Source of the DNA: JAOUEE01 sp051011595
Lineage (GTDB): Bacteria; Actinomycetota; Acidimicrobiia; Acidimicrobiales; SHLQ01
Length of the DNA stretch: 14,793 nucleotides
Assembly: GCA_051011595.1 (NCBI GenBank)
Contig: JBPCTQ010000066.1
Span: 1-14,793 of the forward strand
Direction of reading: 5' to 3'
Part shown: positions 8,201 to 13,505 of the stretch, in pieces
How the letters are laid out: every line of letters begins with the position of its first letter
Position numbering within the stretch: position 1 is the first letter of the stretch
Program-made: the position numbers and the translations under genes
Notes under the pieces: model-generated
Told to the model about the DNA's origin: nothing
What the model saw: only the letters and a program-made list of their open reading frames with translations
The model's database searches: none

Positions 8201-8249
8201 GATCCTTCTGGCCGGATTCGGGCGGGTGTTCGGGGTCGGGAGTGATCAC
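5238..8249 (-). CDS. Fusion of SipW/ER-type signal peptidase I, multi-helix membrane domain, GAF-like region and GGDEF-EAL
   Basis: The 1003-residue protein begins with TM1 (27-49). An S26 peptidase domain of the SipW/archaeal/ER class follows: Ser61 in VTSGSMEP, His98 in VTHR (in place of the Lys of LepB) and Asp113 in KGDAN, then TM2 (152-170) and a basic RGRRRDR. About six more helices follow (196-210, 222-243, 257-275, 282-294, 300-321, 341-360), so the peptidase faces outward and the C-terminus is cytoplasmic. Residues about 380-530 look GAF-like; a short coiled coil leads to GGDEF (543-705; GGDEF at 620-624, no RxxD inhibitory site in the usual place). EAL (about 735-975) keeps Glu759 (EAL), Asn of ANLS, Glu of LELSE, Asp883-Asp884 (DDFG), Lys904, Glu943 and Gln960. 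The family makes and breaks c-di-GMP; both sites look competent. The GTG start overlaps the previous stop (GTGA), with GAGGGG 5 nt upstream. The likely peptidase substrates are the four neighbours. Confidence 0.92.
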   Translation of the reverse strand: MITPDPEHPPESGQKDLQQLLGPTFSLLTWIYLYLLIVLAMWVLLTTAMTGWDPVTVTSGSMEPAIRQGDVLLVTPIEEPAAQNSIITFERDGELVTHRVFAVNSEGYITKGDANSTPDTEVVSFEDARGVTRLVVPFVGLPIVWAQNGNNLTLVVWALATIGTLTLAASSMRGRRRDRVHTRSTSIISQRAVRGVRVVIGVLIASQFLIDPSRLDTVTAGLGTGFLFTVSLLTLFGTNVASSIVGRSGDSEKISRFALIELLIDTGLVILLTTTTGTEGVGWVLFALPIIEAASRFRLSGALVHWLLLTTTTLGVRVWLLAGDTESSTVLIEDLEQVVDQLSVLLLVIIPGAYLVEQLLSDITSQRVATAEAEDRSQMLQRVVEASHEINRLEAEGFESLTTAVMELGFSGADLITLEPSGSWLSLAQRGQPLPSAGQPASGSTANDLDHTQVIVELDRADDQEQAILSEHELSKLLRLDLANTTAGRLSVRAGLGSGQELSERTLDALKLLVSQAAVAAQNDQLVGELRRMHDEMRRRANHDTLTGLPNRARFNEELSAALGTRDAGGSPVAVLFLDLNGFKGINDRLGHEAGDELLRAVGSRLRAQIDDRHLVARMGGDEFTVLLRFHHSSSSDQAEAEAQAVADAVVEAVAEPFQLRQSRVQIATSVGIDVAAAGAHPELVLRRADVAMYHAKTTEGLWVAVYSSDLDEIERQRNELANDLARALGNDQLHLAYQVLFTAARADNGGQRVPVGAEALIRWDHPTLGAIRPDRLVDMAEQLGAMSQLNQWVLDSVGSDIAHFNTMHPNIGPTLITANLSPAELELPELVDNVDHMLNTYGFDPNTLLLELSERMITPNEGDQVFRNLIAITERGIRLILDDFGEGRTSLAFLRGLPIAGLKLDRILVKNSVRSRADAAVLHSVVSLAHELDMFVVAEGIENDEELAEVERAEVDYLQGFHLHRPERFDGFAARRVDNLVDTGRAGDDEAVLEQLRSGGKY

Positions 8250-8827
8250 ATGCGCCCCTCGAGCACGGCCAAGAAGTCCGCGGTCAGCCCCTGGGCGTCA
8301 TCGGCCTGTTCGGTATCGAGGATGGTGGCTCGCACCCGCAGCGCCACGTGCTCGCCGCCCCGGGCGTCGGCGAGCAACTCGATACCTGATTCGAAGTCGG
8401 GGTGGTCCGCCGACAGTTGTTGCAGCGAACCCTTGAAGCGGGGATCACCGTCGGCTTCGAAGTCGTCGCAGCTGGCTTCGGTTGCCCCCGTGCCGGTCCA
8501 GATAGCCACCTCCATCAGGTCGGCCAGACCGCCGTCGGCTGTGAGCTCGGTGAAGAAGCGCACATCGACACCGTCGATGGTGCCCTGGTACGACACGTCG
8601 AGGCACGACTCGAGGACGAGCCCCGGGTAGAGCCCGTCGTGGCTGAGCAGGAAGTCCTGGCGACTGTTGGCCTGCACGTCGATCTGACCAGAGGTGAACA
8701 GGTTGGACTCGTTGCCGGTTGTGGCCGACACCGTGGCGCGGCTGGTGGACAGGGCCGCCAACACAGTGAGGAGGGCGGCAAACAGGACCACACCGACGGC
8801 CAGGGGTCGCCAATGACGAATGCTCAC
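8246..8827 (-). CDS. SipW-cognate exported protein, first gene of the cluster
   Basis: With the GTG at 8827 the protein has 193 residues: a 6-residue start with Arg/His, a hydrophobic segment at about 7-29 (RPLAVGVVLFAALLTVLAALSTS), then ATVSATTGNESNLFTSGQIDV, a divergent SipW-type cleavage region. It is paralogous to the protein at 4621-5238 over its whole length, including the two cysteines (in ESC and ASC), EHVALRVR and the terminal TADFL. A longer frame back to 8959 would overlap the upstream gene by 52 nt and adds a Pro/Arg-rich non-hydrophobic stretch, so the shorter start is preferred, although its ribosome site is weak. Its stop overlaps the GTG of the signal peptidase fusion gene by 4 nt. 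Its place before the peptidase gene recalls tapA in Bacillus tapA-sipW-tasA, but no sequence similarity to TapA is claimed. Confidence 0.72.
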   Translation of the reverse strand: MSIRHWRPLAVGVVLFAALLTVLAALSTSRATVSATTGNESNLFTSGQIDVQANSRQDFLLSHDGLYPGLVLESCLDVSYQGTIDGVDVRFFTELTADGGLADLMEVAIWTGTGATEASCDDFEADGDPRFKGSLQQLSADHPDFESGIELLADARGGEHVALRVRATILDTEQADDAQGLTADFLAVLEGRM

Positions 8828-8907
8828 CCTTGTGTGGTCGGTCGTTGGCCGCGGGGTCTTGACCAGCCCGAGCCGTACGACCCATGGCGCCCGACCAGGC
8901 GGCGGCG

Positions 8908-9330
8908 TCAGCTGGTCTCGGAAAGTGCGGTGGGCAGCTCCGCGAGGTGATGGGTCCACCCCTCGCGATGTCGATCACACCAGTCGCTGGGCAGATCGGC
9001 GTGGGTGAGCGACAAGACCGTGGCCTCACCATCGGGCCCGTCGGGCCGCAGGTCGAAGGTGACCGTGCTCGATCCCGGCGGGACGTCGGCGCTGCCGTCC
9101 CATCCCCAGCTGATCACCACCTGGTTGGGAGGGTCGAGGGAGACGTACTCGCCGATGGCGATGTCGTCGCCCTGGACACGCAGCCAGAACTGGCCGCCCG
9201 GACGCACGTCTATGTCGGCTTCCTCGCCCATCCAGCGAACCAGCTGGTCGGGTTCGACCAGGTAGGGGAACACCACCTCGGGACGGGCCTCGATGCGCAC
9301 CTCGACCTCGACGGGTGGACCTTTGATCAC
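8908..9330 (-). CDS. AHSA1/SRPBCC family protein
   Basis: This 140-residue protein shows the Bet v1-like START fold of the AHSA1 family: VEVRIEARPEVVFPYLVEPDQLVRWMG at the start, DVRPGGQFWLRV in the middle, WGWDGS, and the closing helix REGWTHHLAELPTAL. Members bind a small hydrophobic ligand in a cavity; some help Hsp90, but bacterial ones mostly have unknown ligands. The GTG start at 9330 has an AAAGGG about 8 nt upstream. It follows an ArsR-type regulator by 49 nt, a very common pairing that suggests one transcript. The next gene on this strand, 80 nt on, is the first gene of the SipW cluster; whether transcription reads through is unknown. No clear terminator is seen in that gap. Confidence 0.85.
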   Translation of the reverse strand: MIKGPPVEVEVRIEARPEVVFPYLVEPDQLVRWMGEEADIDVRPGGQFWLRVQGDDIAIGEYVSLDPPNQVVISWGWDGSADVPPGSSTVTFDLRPDGPDGEATVLSLTHADLPSDWCDRHREGWTHHLAELPTALSETS

Positions 9331-9379
9331 CGGGACTGCCCTTTCTGGGAAACGGCTGGAGACGGGAGGCCGTACGACC

Positions 9380-9697
9380 TCACTGGTTGTCGGTTTCGAC
9401 CACTCGTTTGAGGTCGTCGAGTCTGGTCGACCAGAACTCGTCGAGCCACAGGCGCAGGTCGGCCAGCCCTTCGGGTCGGGTTCGGTAGTAGCGGCGGGTG
9501 CCTTCCTGGCGGATCGTCACCAGGTCGGCGTCGTGGAGGACCCGGAGGTGCTGGGAGATGGCGGGGCGACTCACCTCGAAATGGGCGGCGATGTCGGTGA
9601 CCGTGTGTTCTTCATCGTGGACCAAGCGCAGGATGGTGCGTCGAGTGGGGTCGGCCACGGCTCGAGCGGTGGCATCCATGGCGGGCGCAGCGGTCAC
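9380..9697 (-). CDS. ArsR/SmtB-type winged-helix repressor (metal-independent type)
   Basis: The protein of 105 residues begins with the typical ARAVADPTRRTILRLV helix, followed by VTDIAAHFEVSRPAISQHLRVL (recognition helix-turn-helix) and a wing with LVTIRQEGTRRYY. It contains no cysteine, so it lacks the metal sites of ArsR or CmtR; such proteins next to AHSA1 genes (SdpR/YczG-like) usually repress their own operon. The start is uncertain: a GTG at 9697 lies 7 nt after a TATACT box, which suits a leaderless mRNA; an ATG at 9679 and a TTG at 9715 are the alternatives. It is transcribed away from the TIGR03086 gene at 9774, so one intergenic region of about 76 nt may serve both. Confidence 0.88.
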   Translation of the reverse strand: MTAAPAMDATARAVADPTRRTILRLVHDEEHTVTDIAAHFEVSRPAISQHLRVLHDADLVTIRQEGTRRYYRTRPEGLADLRLWLDEFWSTRLDDLKRVVETDNQ

Positions 9698-9704
9698 GAA
9701 GAGG

Positions 9705-9710
9705 AGTATA
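9705..9710 (-). promoter_or_regulatory. Putative -10 box (TATACT) of the arsR-type gene
   Basis: TATACT on the minus strand is a near-consensus -10 hexamer ending 7 nt before the GTG at 9697. That is the spacing of a leaderless start. A convincing -35 hexamer is not visible 16-19 nt upstream. No Shine-Dalgarno precedes the GTG. Confidence 0.45.
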
Positions 9711-9773
9711 GGCAAGGTCAGTAAGGGATAGCTAACGTAAGCGATCCACGACGAAGGTCCCGGGAGGCAGCCG

Positions 9774-10334
9774 ATGTCAGAAGAAATGCTCGCCGCGCTC
9801 GACGAGGTCTACGGCCAGGCCAACCGCCTGGTTGCCGGTGTCGCTTCCGAGCAGTGGTCGGCACCGACCCCTTGTGATGAGTGGGACGTGCGAGCCCTGG
9901 TGAATCACATGGTGGGCACCTCCAAGGTGCTCCACGCCAGCGCCAGTCGCACGGCCCCCAGCGCGACCCCCGACGACGAGCATCTGGGCGACGACCCGGT
10001 GAGCGCCTTCCGCGTCCAAGGCGACCAGACACTGGCTGCCTGGCGACGGCCCGGCGCCTTGGAGGGTGAGGTCGACAAACCGGTGGAGATGCCGGCGGTG
10101 GCCGCCCTGGGGGTCAACATCACCGATCTCGGAACCCATTGCTGGGATCTGGCCACCGCGACCGGCCAGTCGCTGGGGCTGAGCGACGGCACCATCGAGA
10201 TCATCGACCAGTGGAATCACATCTTGGTGACCGACGACGTGCGGGCTTGGGGTGGATTCGGCGAGATCCTCGAGCCGAGCTCCGACGCACAACTCGATCG
10301 CATGCTGGCGTATGTGGGTCGATCTTCGGGCTGA
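9774..10334 (+). CDS. TIGR03086 family metal-binding protein (mycothiol-dependent maleylpyruvate isomerase-like fold)
   Basis: The 186-residue protein has the DinB/MDMPI-like four-helix fold: LVAGVASEQWSAPTPCDEWDVRALVNHMVG near the start with His45, and DLGTHCWDLATATGQ with His122 and Asp125. These three positions are the usual metal ligands. Proteins of this actinobacterial family are cytoplasmic and thought to use mycothiol or another thiol; the reaction is mostly unknown. A good ribosome site (GGGAGG, 9762-9767) lies 6 nt before the ATG. It is divergent from the arsR-type gene. The HxxD arrangement and length match the family (about 190-200 residues). Confidence 0.88.
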   Translation: MSEEMLAALDEVYGQANRLVAGVASEQWSAPTPCDEWDVRALVNHMVGTSKVLHASASRTAPSATPDDEHLGDDPVSAFRVQGDQTLAAWRRPGALEGEVDKPVEMPAVAALGVNITDLGTHCWDLATATGQSLGLSDGTIEIIDQWNHILVTDDVRAWGGFGEILEPSSDAQLDRMLAYVGRSSG

Positions 10335-10341
10335 AACCCGC

Positions 10342-10362
10342 CGGTGGTGAGCCCTCCCACCG
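10342..10362 (+). terminator. Small inverted repeat after the TIGR03086 gene
   Basis: A perfect 6-bp stem CGGTGG/CCACCG with a 9-nt loop follows the stop codon by 7 nt. It has no T tract, so terminator function is only possible. It lies just before the TACGGT box of the next gene. Confidence 0.3.
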
Positions 10363-10378
10363 CGTCGACGAGGCCCGC

Positions 10379-10384
10379 TACGGT
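10379..10384 (+). promoter_or_regulatory. Putative -10 box (TACGGT) of the DUF1330 gene
   Basis: TACGGT fits TAnnnT and ends 6 nt before the ATG at 10391, so the transcript would be leaderless. No Shine-Dalgarno is present between the box and the ATG. No clear -35 is seen. Confidence 0.4.
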
Positions 10385-10390
10385 GCGGAC

Positions 10391-10843
10391 ATGACGAACA
10401 TGAACGCGGACCTCCACGGCGGTGCAGGTGGGGTCAATCCCACTCCCGAGTCCATCGCCGCCCTCATCGAGGCCCATGGCGACGGCCCCGTCCAGATGAT
10501 CAACCTGTTGAAGTTCCGGGCGGTTGCCGACTACCCCGAGGGCCACCCCTTCGCCGGCTCCACCGGGGCCGAGGCCTACAACCGGTACGGCGAAGTGGCC
10601 ATCACCAATGTGGCGGGCCTCGGCGGTCGACTGGTTCTCGCCGGCGCGGTCGACGGGTCGGTCATCGGTGACCCGGACGATGATTGGGATCAGGTCGCGG
10701 TGGTCGAGTATCCCGATGTGGGTGCCTTCCTGGCGCTGGCCGACACCGACGGCTACATCGAAGCCACCGAGCACCGCACCGCCGGCCTCGAGCGAACCAG
10801 ACTCATCGCCACCACGCCGGTGTTCGAGGACGGCAAACGCTGA
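10391..10843 (+). CDS. DUF1330 family protein (dimeric alpha-beta barrel)
   Basis: The protein of 150 residues has the DUF1330 pattern: VQMINLLKFR, GSTGAEAYNRYGEVA, a strand with GGRLVLAGAVDGSVIG, DWDQVAVVEYPDVGAFL, and a closing HRTAGLERTRLIATTPVF. The family has a ferredoxin-like dimeric barrel fold and no settled function. The ATG at 10391 fits the family N-terminus and follows a TACGGT box; the frame is open further upstream but overlaps the previous gene. The protein is strikingly like the lipoprotein encoded at 12429-13505, sharing DYPE, the GSTGAEA..RY block and WDQVAVV.YP. It lacks a signal peptide, so it is the cytoplasmic counterpart. Confidence 0.85.
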   Translation: MTNMNADLHGGAGGVNPTPESIAALIEAHGDGPVQMINLLKFRAVADYPEGHPFAGSTGAEAYNRYGEVAITNVAGLGGRLVLAGAVDGSVIGDPDDDWDQVAVVEYPDVGAFLALADTDGYIEATEHRTAGLERTRLIATTPVFEDGKR

Positions 10844-11358
10844 CGCCGTCGGCCGAGACGGCCCGGCTGTTCGTGGCGGCCTATCCGTCAGCCGAGGTGG
10901 TGGCCGACTTGGCCTCGTTGCCTCGTGCCGAAGAACCCGGGGTGCGGTGGACCCCGGCCGAGCAGTGGCACGTCACCCTGCGGTTCCTGGGGTCGGTCGA
11001 TCGGGACGTGGCGGCGGCCGCGTTCGGAGAGATCGACGCAACCGTGGCGACGGCCTCGGTCGGTCCGCGGATCTCGCTTCTCGGGTCACATGTGGTGGTG
11101 GCGCCCGTGCGAGGTCTCGATGGTCTGGCGGCGGTCGTCGATCGGGCGATGGCCGAGGTGGGACCGGTACCCGATCCCCGCGGGTTCGCCGGCCACGTCA
11201 CCCTGGCTCGGCTGCGCAACACCGACCAGTGTTCGTTGCTCGGTCGAGCCGTCAGTGGTCGGTGGACGGTGAGCTCGATCAGCCTGGTGGAGAGCCGGCT
11301 CGGAGCAGCCGGCACTCGGCACGCGGTGAGGGCCACGCTCCCGCTTGTCGGGGCGTGA
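10840..11358 (+). CDS. thpR: RNA 2',3'-cyclic phosphodiesterase (2H/LigT family)
   Basis: The protein carries both HxTx motifs of the 2H phosphoesterases: HVTL at 44-47 (QWHVTLRFLG) and HVTL at 119-122 (GHVTLARL), with the usual first strand ARLFVAAYP. Enzymes of this family open 2',3'-cyclic phosphates on RNA to 2'-phosphates; the physiological substrate is unclear in most bacteria. From the stop of the DUF1330 gene onward no ATG, GTG or TTG lies in frame before the first core strand. The CTG at 10840, overlapping the previous TGA as CTGA and preceded by GAGGACGG, is the best start, giving 172 residues; this would be translational coupling. The stop lies 4 nt from that of the facing hydrolase gene. 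Confidence 0.82.
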   Translation: MTPSAETARLFVAAYPSAEVVADLASLPRAEEPGVRWTPAEQWHVTLRFLGSVDRDVAAAAFGEIDATVATASVGPRISLLGSHVVVAPVRGLDGLAAVVDRAMAEVGPVPDPRGFAGHVTLARLRNTDQCSLLGRAVSGRWTVSSISLVESRLGAAGTRHAVRATLPLVGA

Positions 11359-11362
11359 GGGT

Positions 11363-12448
11363 TCAGCCCTGGATCGGTGGTTGCTCGGCGAGGAACTCGA
11401 CCAGCAGGTTGGACACGTCTTCGGGGGCCTGCTCGGGGACCCAGTGGTTGACCCCTTCGAGAACCTCGAACCGGTAGGGACCGGTTACGTGGTCGCCGGT
11501 TGCGGCGGCCGCGTCGGGGCCCAGGGCGTCGTCGGCATCACTCCAGATGTACATGGTGGGGATGGTGACCGGTCCCAACACCGACTCGTTGATGCCGGAG
11601 GCTCGATACCAGTTGAGCGCCGAGCGCATGGCGTCCTCGTTGCTGAGTACGGCCAGCTGGGCTTCGAGGTCTTCACCGGTGATACCGGCCTGGGCGTACA
11701 GCTGGCGGAGCAGCGCCGCATCGTTGGCGATGAACAACTCCTCGGACCCCTCCGCGCTGAACGTGGCGAAGTACGCCGATCGATCGGCCTGGTCGGAGGC
11801 GGGATCGGCCAGGGCAGCTGCCATGGCCGCCAGGTGCGGGGTCGACACCGAAGTCACCGACGCCACCCGGTCGGGGTGAGCCACCGCCGCCTCCCAGACG
11901 ACAGCGCCGCCGAAGTCGTGCCCGACCACGTGGAACTGGTTGCGGCCCACCGCGTCGACCATTCCGATGAGATCGCCGACGATGAGGTCGATGGTGTAGT
12001 CCTCGACGGCGGGTGGACGAGCGTCGGCGCTGTAGCCCCGCTGGTTCGGCGCCAACACGTAATACCCGGCGCCGGCCAGTGTCTCGATCTGATGGCGCCA
12101 CTGGTTCCACGTTTGGGGGAAGCCGTGCAGCAGCACCACCAGTTCGCCGTCGGGTGGGCCGGCGACGGCGGCGTCGAAGGTGAACTCGCCGACCTCGACG
12201 CGGGTCTCCTGCACCTCGACGGGTCCAGACGCCGGGGCGGCGGTCGTGGTGGGCGCCACGGTGGTGGTGCTCGGCGGGGCGGTGCTCGTCGAGCTTGGTG
12301 CGCTGGTCGGCGCGGCGGTCGTTGTGGCCTCGGCCGTCGGCTCATCGCTGCTGCTGCCACACGCGCTGGTGGCCAGCACCAACACCGCGAACCCGGCCAC
12401 CAGCGGTCGTATGGTCCGTCCCGCGAGGTCAGCCTGGCTGTTGGTCAT
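11363..12448 (-). CDS. Lipoprotein alpha/beta hydrolase, epoxide hydrolase-like
   Basis: The 361-residue protein has a signal peptide ending in a lipobox (LATSAC, Cys30) and a Ser/Thr/Ala/Pro-rich linker of about 45 residues, so it is probably anchored to the outer face of the membrane. The catalytic domain has HGFP (108-111), the oxyanion motif of epoxide hydrolases; a nucleophile elbow GHDFGG with Asp178, not Ser; an acid at about Asp306 (WSDADD); and His335 (GVNHWVPEQ). The cap contains NWYRA, a typical site of a catalytic Tyr. Asp nucleophile plus HGxP points to an epoxide hydrolase or, less likely, a dehalogenase; the substrate is unknown. The ATG at 12448 overlaps the upstream gene by 20 nt; a GTG at 12457 is possible. 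It is the last gene of the TetR operon. Confidence 0.82.
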   Translation of the reverse strand: MTNSQADLAGRTIRPLVAGFAVLVLATSACGSSSDEPTAEATTTAAPTSAPSSTSTAPPSTTTVAPTTTAAPASGPVEVQETRVEVGEFTFDAAVAGPPDGELVVLLHGFPQTWNQWRHQIETLAGAGYYVLAPNQRGYSADARPPAVEDYTIDLIVGDLIGMVDAVGRNQFHVVGHDFGGAVVWEAAVAHPDRVASVTSVSTPHLAAMAAALADPASDQADRSAYFATFSAEGSEELFIANDAALLRQLYAQAGITGEDLEAQLAVLSNEDAMRSALNWYRASGINESVLGPVTIPTMYIWSDADDALGPDAAAATGDHVTGPYRFEVLEGVNHWVPEQAPEDVSNLLVEFLAEQPPIQG

Positions 12449-13505
12449 CGGGGTCACCGAAGGTGGGGTCGAAGAACACCGGTTGGGTCATCAGGGCGTA
12501 GGTGGCCTCGATGCCGGCGGTGCGATGGTACTGGCCACTGGCCCAGTCGGCGTTGGTGGTGAGGGCTTCGAACGCCGCCTGGCTGGGGAAGCTGTTGAGC
12601 CGGACCTGCTCCCAGTCCTGGTGTTCACCCAGGAGGGTGCCCGACACCTCGAACCACGCTTCGGGCCGGATGCCCAGAGGAACAGCGGCGTCGCCGGCGT
12701 TGGTGCTGTAGCGGTCGACGGCTTCGATGCCGGAGATGGGGGCATCGTCGGGTTCTTGGCCCGGTTCGTACTGGGCCTGGTCGCGGAAGTTGATGACGTG
12801 CACCATCATGAATCCGGGGTCGTCGGCGGTGGGGGGTGCGGGAAGTGCGGCCGGATCCACTGGTGGTGGGGTGGCCAGGGGCATCCGATCGCTGAGCATG
12901 GCGAAAGTGTTGGCCAGGCTGGCGTCTTTGTGTTCGAGGCCGGCCATCACCTCGGGTGCGCTGTTCATCTCCAGCAGTGCCGCCCGACTGGGGTAACGAA
13001 CCACGGCCACCTGGTCCCATTCGACGCCGTCGCCCAGCAGGGTGCGTTCGACCTCGCCGACGAACACCGGTGCGGCGCCCACCGATGCCAGCGCGGGAAC
13101 GATCACGTCGCTGTAGCGCTCGTTGGCTTCGGCGCCGGTACTGCCGAACCACTCCGAGTCTTCCGGGTAGTCGGCCGGGCCATCGTGGAAGTCGAGCAGG
13201 TTCACCATGTAGAAGGGGCCGTCGTCGGCGGTACCCGCGACGCGAAGGATCTCGGCCCCTACCTCTTGGTTGGCCTCGACGAACCCGCTCGGTTCGCCGC
13301 TTGACGGGGCAGTGGCGGGAGCCGTCGAAGCCGGAACCTCCGATGTAGGGGGGACCGACATGGGAGGGACGGATGACGGTGCCGTCGCCGTGTCGGCCGG
13401 GGCCACGGTGGTGCTGGCACCGGTCGATGCATCGTCGGTGCTGCTGCCGCATGCGGCAAGGGACAGACACGACACGAAGCCGACGATAATGATGAACCTG
13501 GTCAC
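12429..13505 (-). CDS. Lipoprotein with two DUF1330 domains
   Basis: The 358-residue protein starts at a GTG that overlaps the tetR stop (GTGA), so its translation is coupled. It has a lipobox LSLAAC with Cys19 and a Ser/Thr/Pro-rich linker to about residue 70. Two DUF1330-like barrels follow. The first has FYMVNLLDF, DYPEDSEWFGSTGAEANERY and WDQVAVVRYPS; the second has FMMVHVINF, ISGIEAVDRY, WEQVRLNSFPS and YHRTAGIEATYALMTQPVF. Two fused domains could form an internal dimer in place of the usual homodimer. The first domain is close to the cytoplasmic DUF1330 protein at 10391-10843. Location outside the membrane next to an epoxide hydrolase-like lipoprotein hints at a shared small-molecule substrate, which is inference. 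The function of the family is unknown. Confidence 0.82.
   Translation of the reverse strand: MTRFIIIVGFVSCLSLAACGSSTDDASTGASTTVAPADTATAPSSVPPMSVPPTSEVPASTAPATAPSSGEPSGFVEANQEVGAEILRVAGTADDGPFYMVNLLDFHDGPADYPEDSEWFGSTGAEANERYSDVIVPALASVGAAPVFVGEVERTLLGDGVEWDQVAVVRYPSRAALLEMNSAPEVMAGLEHKDASLANTFAMLSDRMPLATPPPVDPAALPAPPTADDPGFMMVHVINFRDQAQYEPGQEPDDAPISGIEAVDRYSTNAGDAAVPLGIRPEAWFEVSGTLLGEHQDWEQVRLNSFPSQAAFEALTTNADWASGQYHRTAGIEATYALMTQPVFFDPTFGDPDDQQPG

Noticed and set aside
8828..8959. ATG at 8959 as start of the first cluster gene
   Set aside because: It would overlap the AHSA1 gene by 52 nt and put about 44 Pro/Arg-rich residues before a normal-looking signal segment; the GTG at 8827 is better, though not certain.
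9720..9742. Operator dyad for the ArsR-type regulator around GATAGCTAAC
   Set aside because: Only the six-base TAGCTA core is symmetric, with short direct GTAAG repeats on each side; too weak to call.
11345..13304. + strand frames of 405 and 374 codons opposite the two lipoprotein genes
   Set aside because: Composition is Gly/Val/His-rich shadow, whereas the minus frames carry lipoboxes, triad and DUF1330 motifs.
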